DNA of 6,638 nt from Candidatus Gerdarchaeota archaeon. Lineage in GTDB: Archaea > Asgardarchaeota > Heimdallarchaeia > JABLTI01. The translations under genes were made by a program, and so were the position numbers. The notes under the pieces are model-generated. The model was not told where the DNA came from. It ran no database searches and saw nothing but the letters and a program-made list of their open reading frames with translations. Position 1 is the stretch's first letter. Each line of letters starts with the position of its first letter. This document shows positions 5,765-6,638 of the stretch, one piece after another. Where the stretch lies: assembly GCA_016840945.1 (NCBI GenBank), contig JAEORJ010000166.1:1-6638 (forward strand), read 5' to 3'.

Positions 5765-6091
5765 ATGAATAAATTTAATATAGTGAACATTATGCCAATA
5801 ACAATAACCACAAGAGTAGAAGATAAGCTAGCTAAATTAATAGATAAAATAGCAAAAGAAGAAGGGATGGACCGATCAACAGTAATACGAAGATTTCTAA
5901 TGAGTTCAACAACAGATTGGATGATTGAGAAAAGTCTCAAAGAATATGAAGAGGGGAAAATAACTCTCTGGAAGGCAGCAGAAAAATGCGAGCTGACATT
6001 ATGGGAAATGATGGCCGAAGTCAAAAAAAGAGGGATAAAGGTACCATATAGCTTAGAAGAATTACAACAGGATTTGAAGTGGTTGGAATGA
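5765..6091 (+). CDS. Ribbon-helix-helix / UPF0175 family antitoxin
   Basis: This protein is 108 aa from the first ATG. Residues 11-55 form a ribbon-helix-helix unit: strand P-I-T-I-T-T-R-V, helix D-K-L-A-K-L-I-D-K-I-A-K-E-E-G, then M-D-R-S-T-V-I-R-R-F-L. Residues 56-108 match the UPF0175 pattern, E-G-K-I-T-L-W-K-A-A-E-K-C-x-L-T-L-W-E-M-M-x(3)-K-K-R-G-I-K-V-P-Y-S-L-E-E-L-x-x-D-L. UPF0175 proteins are the usual upstream partner of DUF3368 PIN-like proteins and act as antitoxins. The first ATG fits a leaderless mRNA from the TATA-like box at 5730. An in-frame ATG at 5792, giving an N-terminus that starts right at the DNA-binding strand, is a realistic alternative and would be more typical for the family. 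Its stop overlaps the toxin start (ATGA), indicating translational coupling. Confidence 0.88.
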   Translation: MNKFNIVNIMPITITTRVEDKLAKLIDKIAKEEGMDRSTVIRRFLMSSTTDWMIEKSLKEYEEGKITLWKAAEKCELTLWEMMAEVKKRGIKVPYSLEELQQDLKWLE

Positions 6092-6594
6092 GCGTAATAA
6101 CAAACGCAACACCACTGATTTATTTAACGAAAATAGGAAAATTGTTGTTGTTGAAAAAGTTATATGGTAAAGTAATCATTCCAGAGGAAGTAAAAAAAGA
6201 AGTTATCGATAGAGGGAAAGAAAAAGGAGAACCGGATGCCTACATAATTGAGCAAGCAATAACAGATGGTTGGTTAGTAGTTGAACAAGTAGAGAGAAAA
6301 GCACTACAAGTAAAACTTCACCCAGGAGAAGAAGCAGTACTGATTTTAGCAGTAGAAAAGAAAATCAGTGAAGTAATCGTTGACGAAATACCAGCAAGAA
6401 CAGCAGCAAGAATACTTGGATTAACACCAAGAGGAACAATTTATGTATTACTGAAAGCAGTAAGCAAGTTTGAAATTAACCTTGAAGAATTTATTGAATT
6501 ATTAGAAAAACTTCTGGAGTGCGGATTCCGATTACAAGAAGAAATCTATTTGGAAGCAATTCGAAAAGCTAAAGAAATAAGAGATGAAAAATAA
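6088..6594 (+). CDS. DUF3368 PIN-like toxin
   Basis: This 168-aa protein has the layout of the DUF3368 branch of the PIN superfamily. It shows I-T-N-A-T-P-L-I-Y-L-T-K-I-G at 4-17, V-I-I-P-E-E-V-K-K-E-V at 29-39, H-P-G-E-E-A-V-x-L-A at 78-88, V-D-E-x-x-A-R at 98-104, G-L-x-x-R-G-T-I-Y-V-L-L at 111-122, and a C-terminal G-F-R-L-x-x-x-I-Y at 146-154. Candidate metal ligands are Glu38, Glu82 and Asp99. The first PIN Asp is Asn6 here, a change I recall in other members of this family, so it need not mean inactivity. The predicted role is an RNase-type toxin held by the UPF0175 antitoxin; the target is unknown. I chose the ATG at 6088 over a GTG at 6079: it overlaps the antitoxin stop as ATGA and gives the usual short N-terminus. 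Confidence 0.88.
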   Translation: MSVITNATPLIYLTKIGKLLLLKKLYGKVIIPEEVKKEVIDRGKEKGEPDAYIIEQAITDGWLVVEQVERKALQVKLHPGEEAVLILAVEKKISEVIVDEIPARTAARILGLTPRGTIYVLLKAVSKFEINLEEFIELLEKLLECGFRLQEEIYLEAIRKAKEIRDEK

Positions 6595-6638
6595 ATAAAA
6601 GCAGTAGGATAAATTAAACATTTTGTTAAAAAAACTAA

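Noticed and set aside
5583..5768. A 61-codon plus-strand frame across the vapBC promoter and the right tRNA fragment
   Set aside because: It is made of promoter, repeat and inserted sequence; the good Shine-Dalgarno at 5637 lies inside it, not before its start.
5755..6024. An 89-codon minus-strand frame
   Set aside because: It is antisense to the UPF0175 antitoxin, whose conserved motifs are on the plus strand.
1..6638. CRISPR array, insertion-sequence transposase or integrase
   Set aside because: No regularly spaced repeats were seen, and no protein in the window carries transposase or tyrosine-recombinase motifs.

Overview
The window looks archaeal: AT-rich DNA, low-complexity U-rich gene ends, a mix of Shine-Dalgarno-led and apparently leaderless genes, several TTG starts, and two archaeal-type toxin-antitoxin (TA) modules next to tRNA-derived sequence. 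Envelope proteins with one C-terminal membrane anchor and a Lys/Arg tail, plus a RING-like zinc motif, would suit an Asgard or related mesophilic archaeon. That placement is inference; no marker gene is present.

Left part (1-4740), envelope and membrane genes. A 5'-truncated, C-terminally anchored subtilisin-like protease runs rightwards to 892 and ends at a hairpin/U-tract terminator. On the minus strand, reading leftwards from 3753, are a 68-aa two-helix membrane protein, a secreted membrane-anchored LVIVD-like beta-propeller, and a 382-aa membrane protein built from an internal duplication and ending in a CxxC...CxxC zinc motif. The last two are only 33 bp apart and may be co-transcribed. 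A six-helix membrane protein of unknown function reads rightwards from 3906. Two strong inverted repeats (3495-3514 and 3844-3863) lie in the gaps.

Right part (4740-6638), a TA island built around tRNA debris. Two direct copies of a tRNA 3' end (variable loop, T-arm, 3' acceptor strand, encoded CCA), each followed on the minus strand by a U-rich tract, flank a vapBC operon on the minus strand. Neither copy has a tRNA body. The right copy carries a 31-nt insertion in the T-loop. To its right, on the plus strand, is a second, unrelated TA module: a ribbon-helix-helix/UPF0175 antitoxin overlapping a DUF3368 PIN-like toxin. The arrangement resembles successive insertions of small TA cassettes at a tRNA 3' end. 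If so, an intact tRNA gene of the same sequence, or another truncated copy, should lie beyond the right edge. The vapBC genes are visibly richer in G+C than the envelope genes, which fits acquisition.

The most unusual points are the tRNA-3'-end-bounded vapBC cassette, the interrupted T-loop, and the duplicated membrane/zinc protein.
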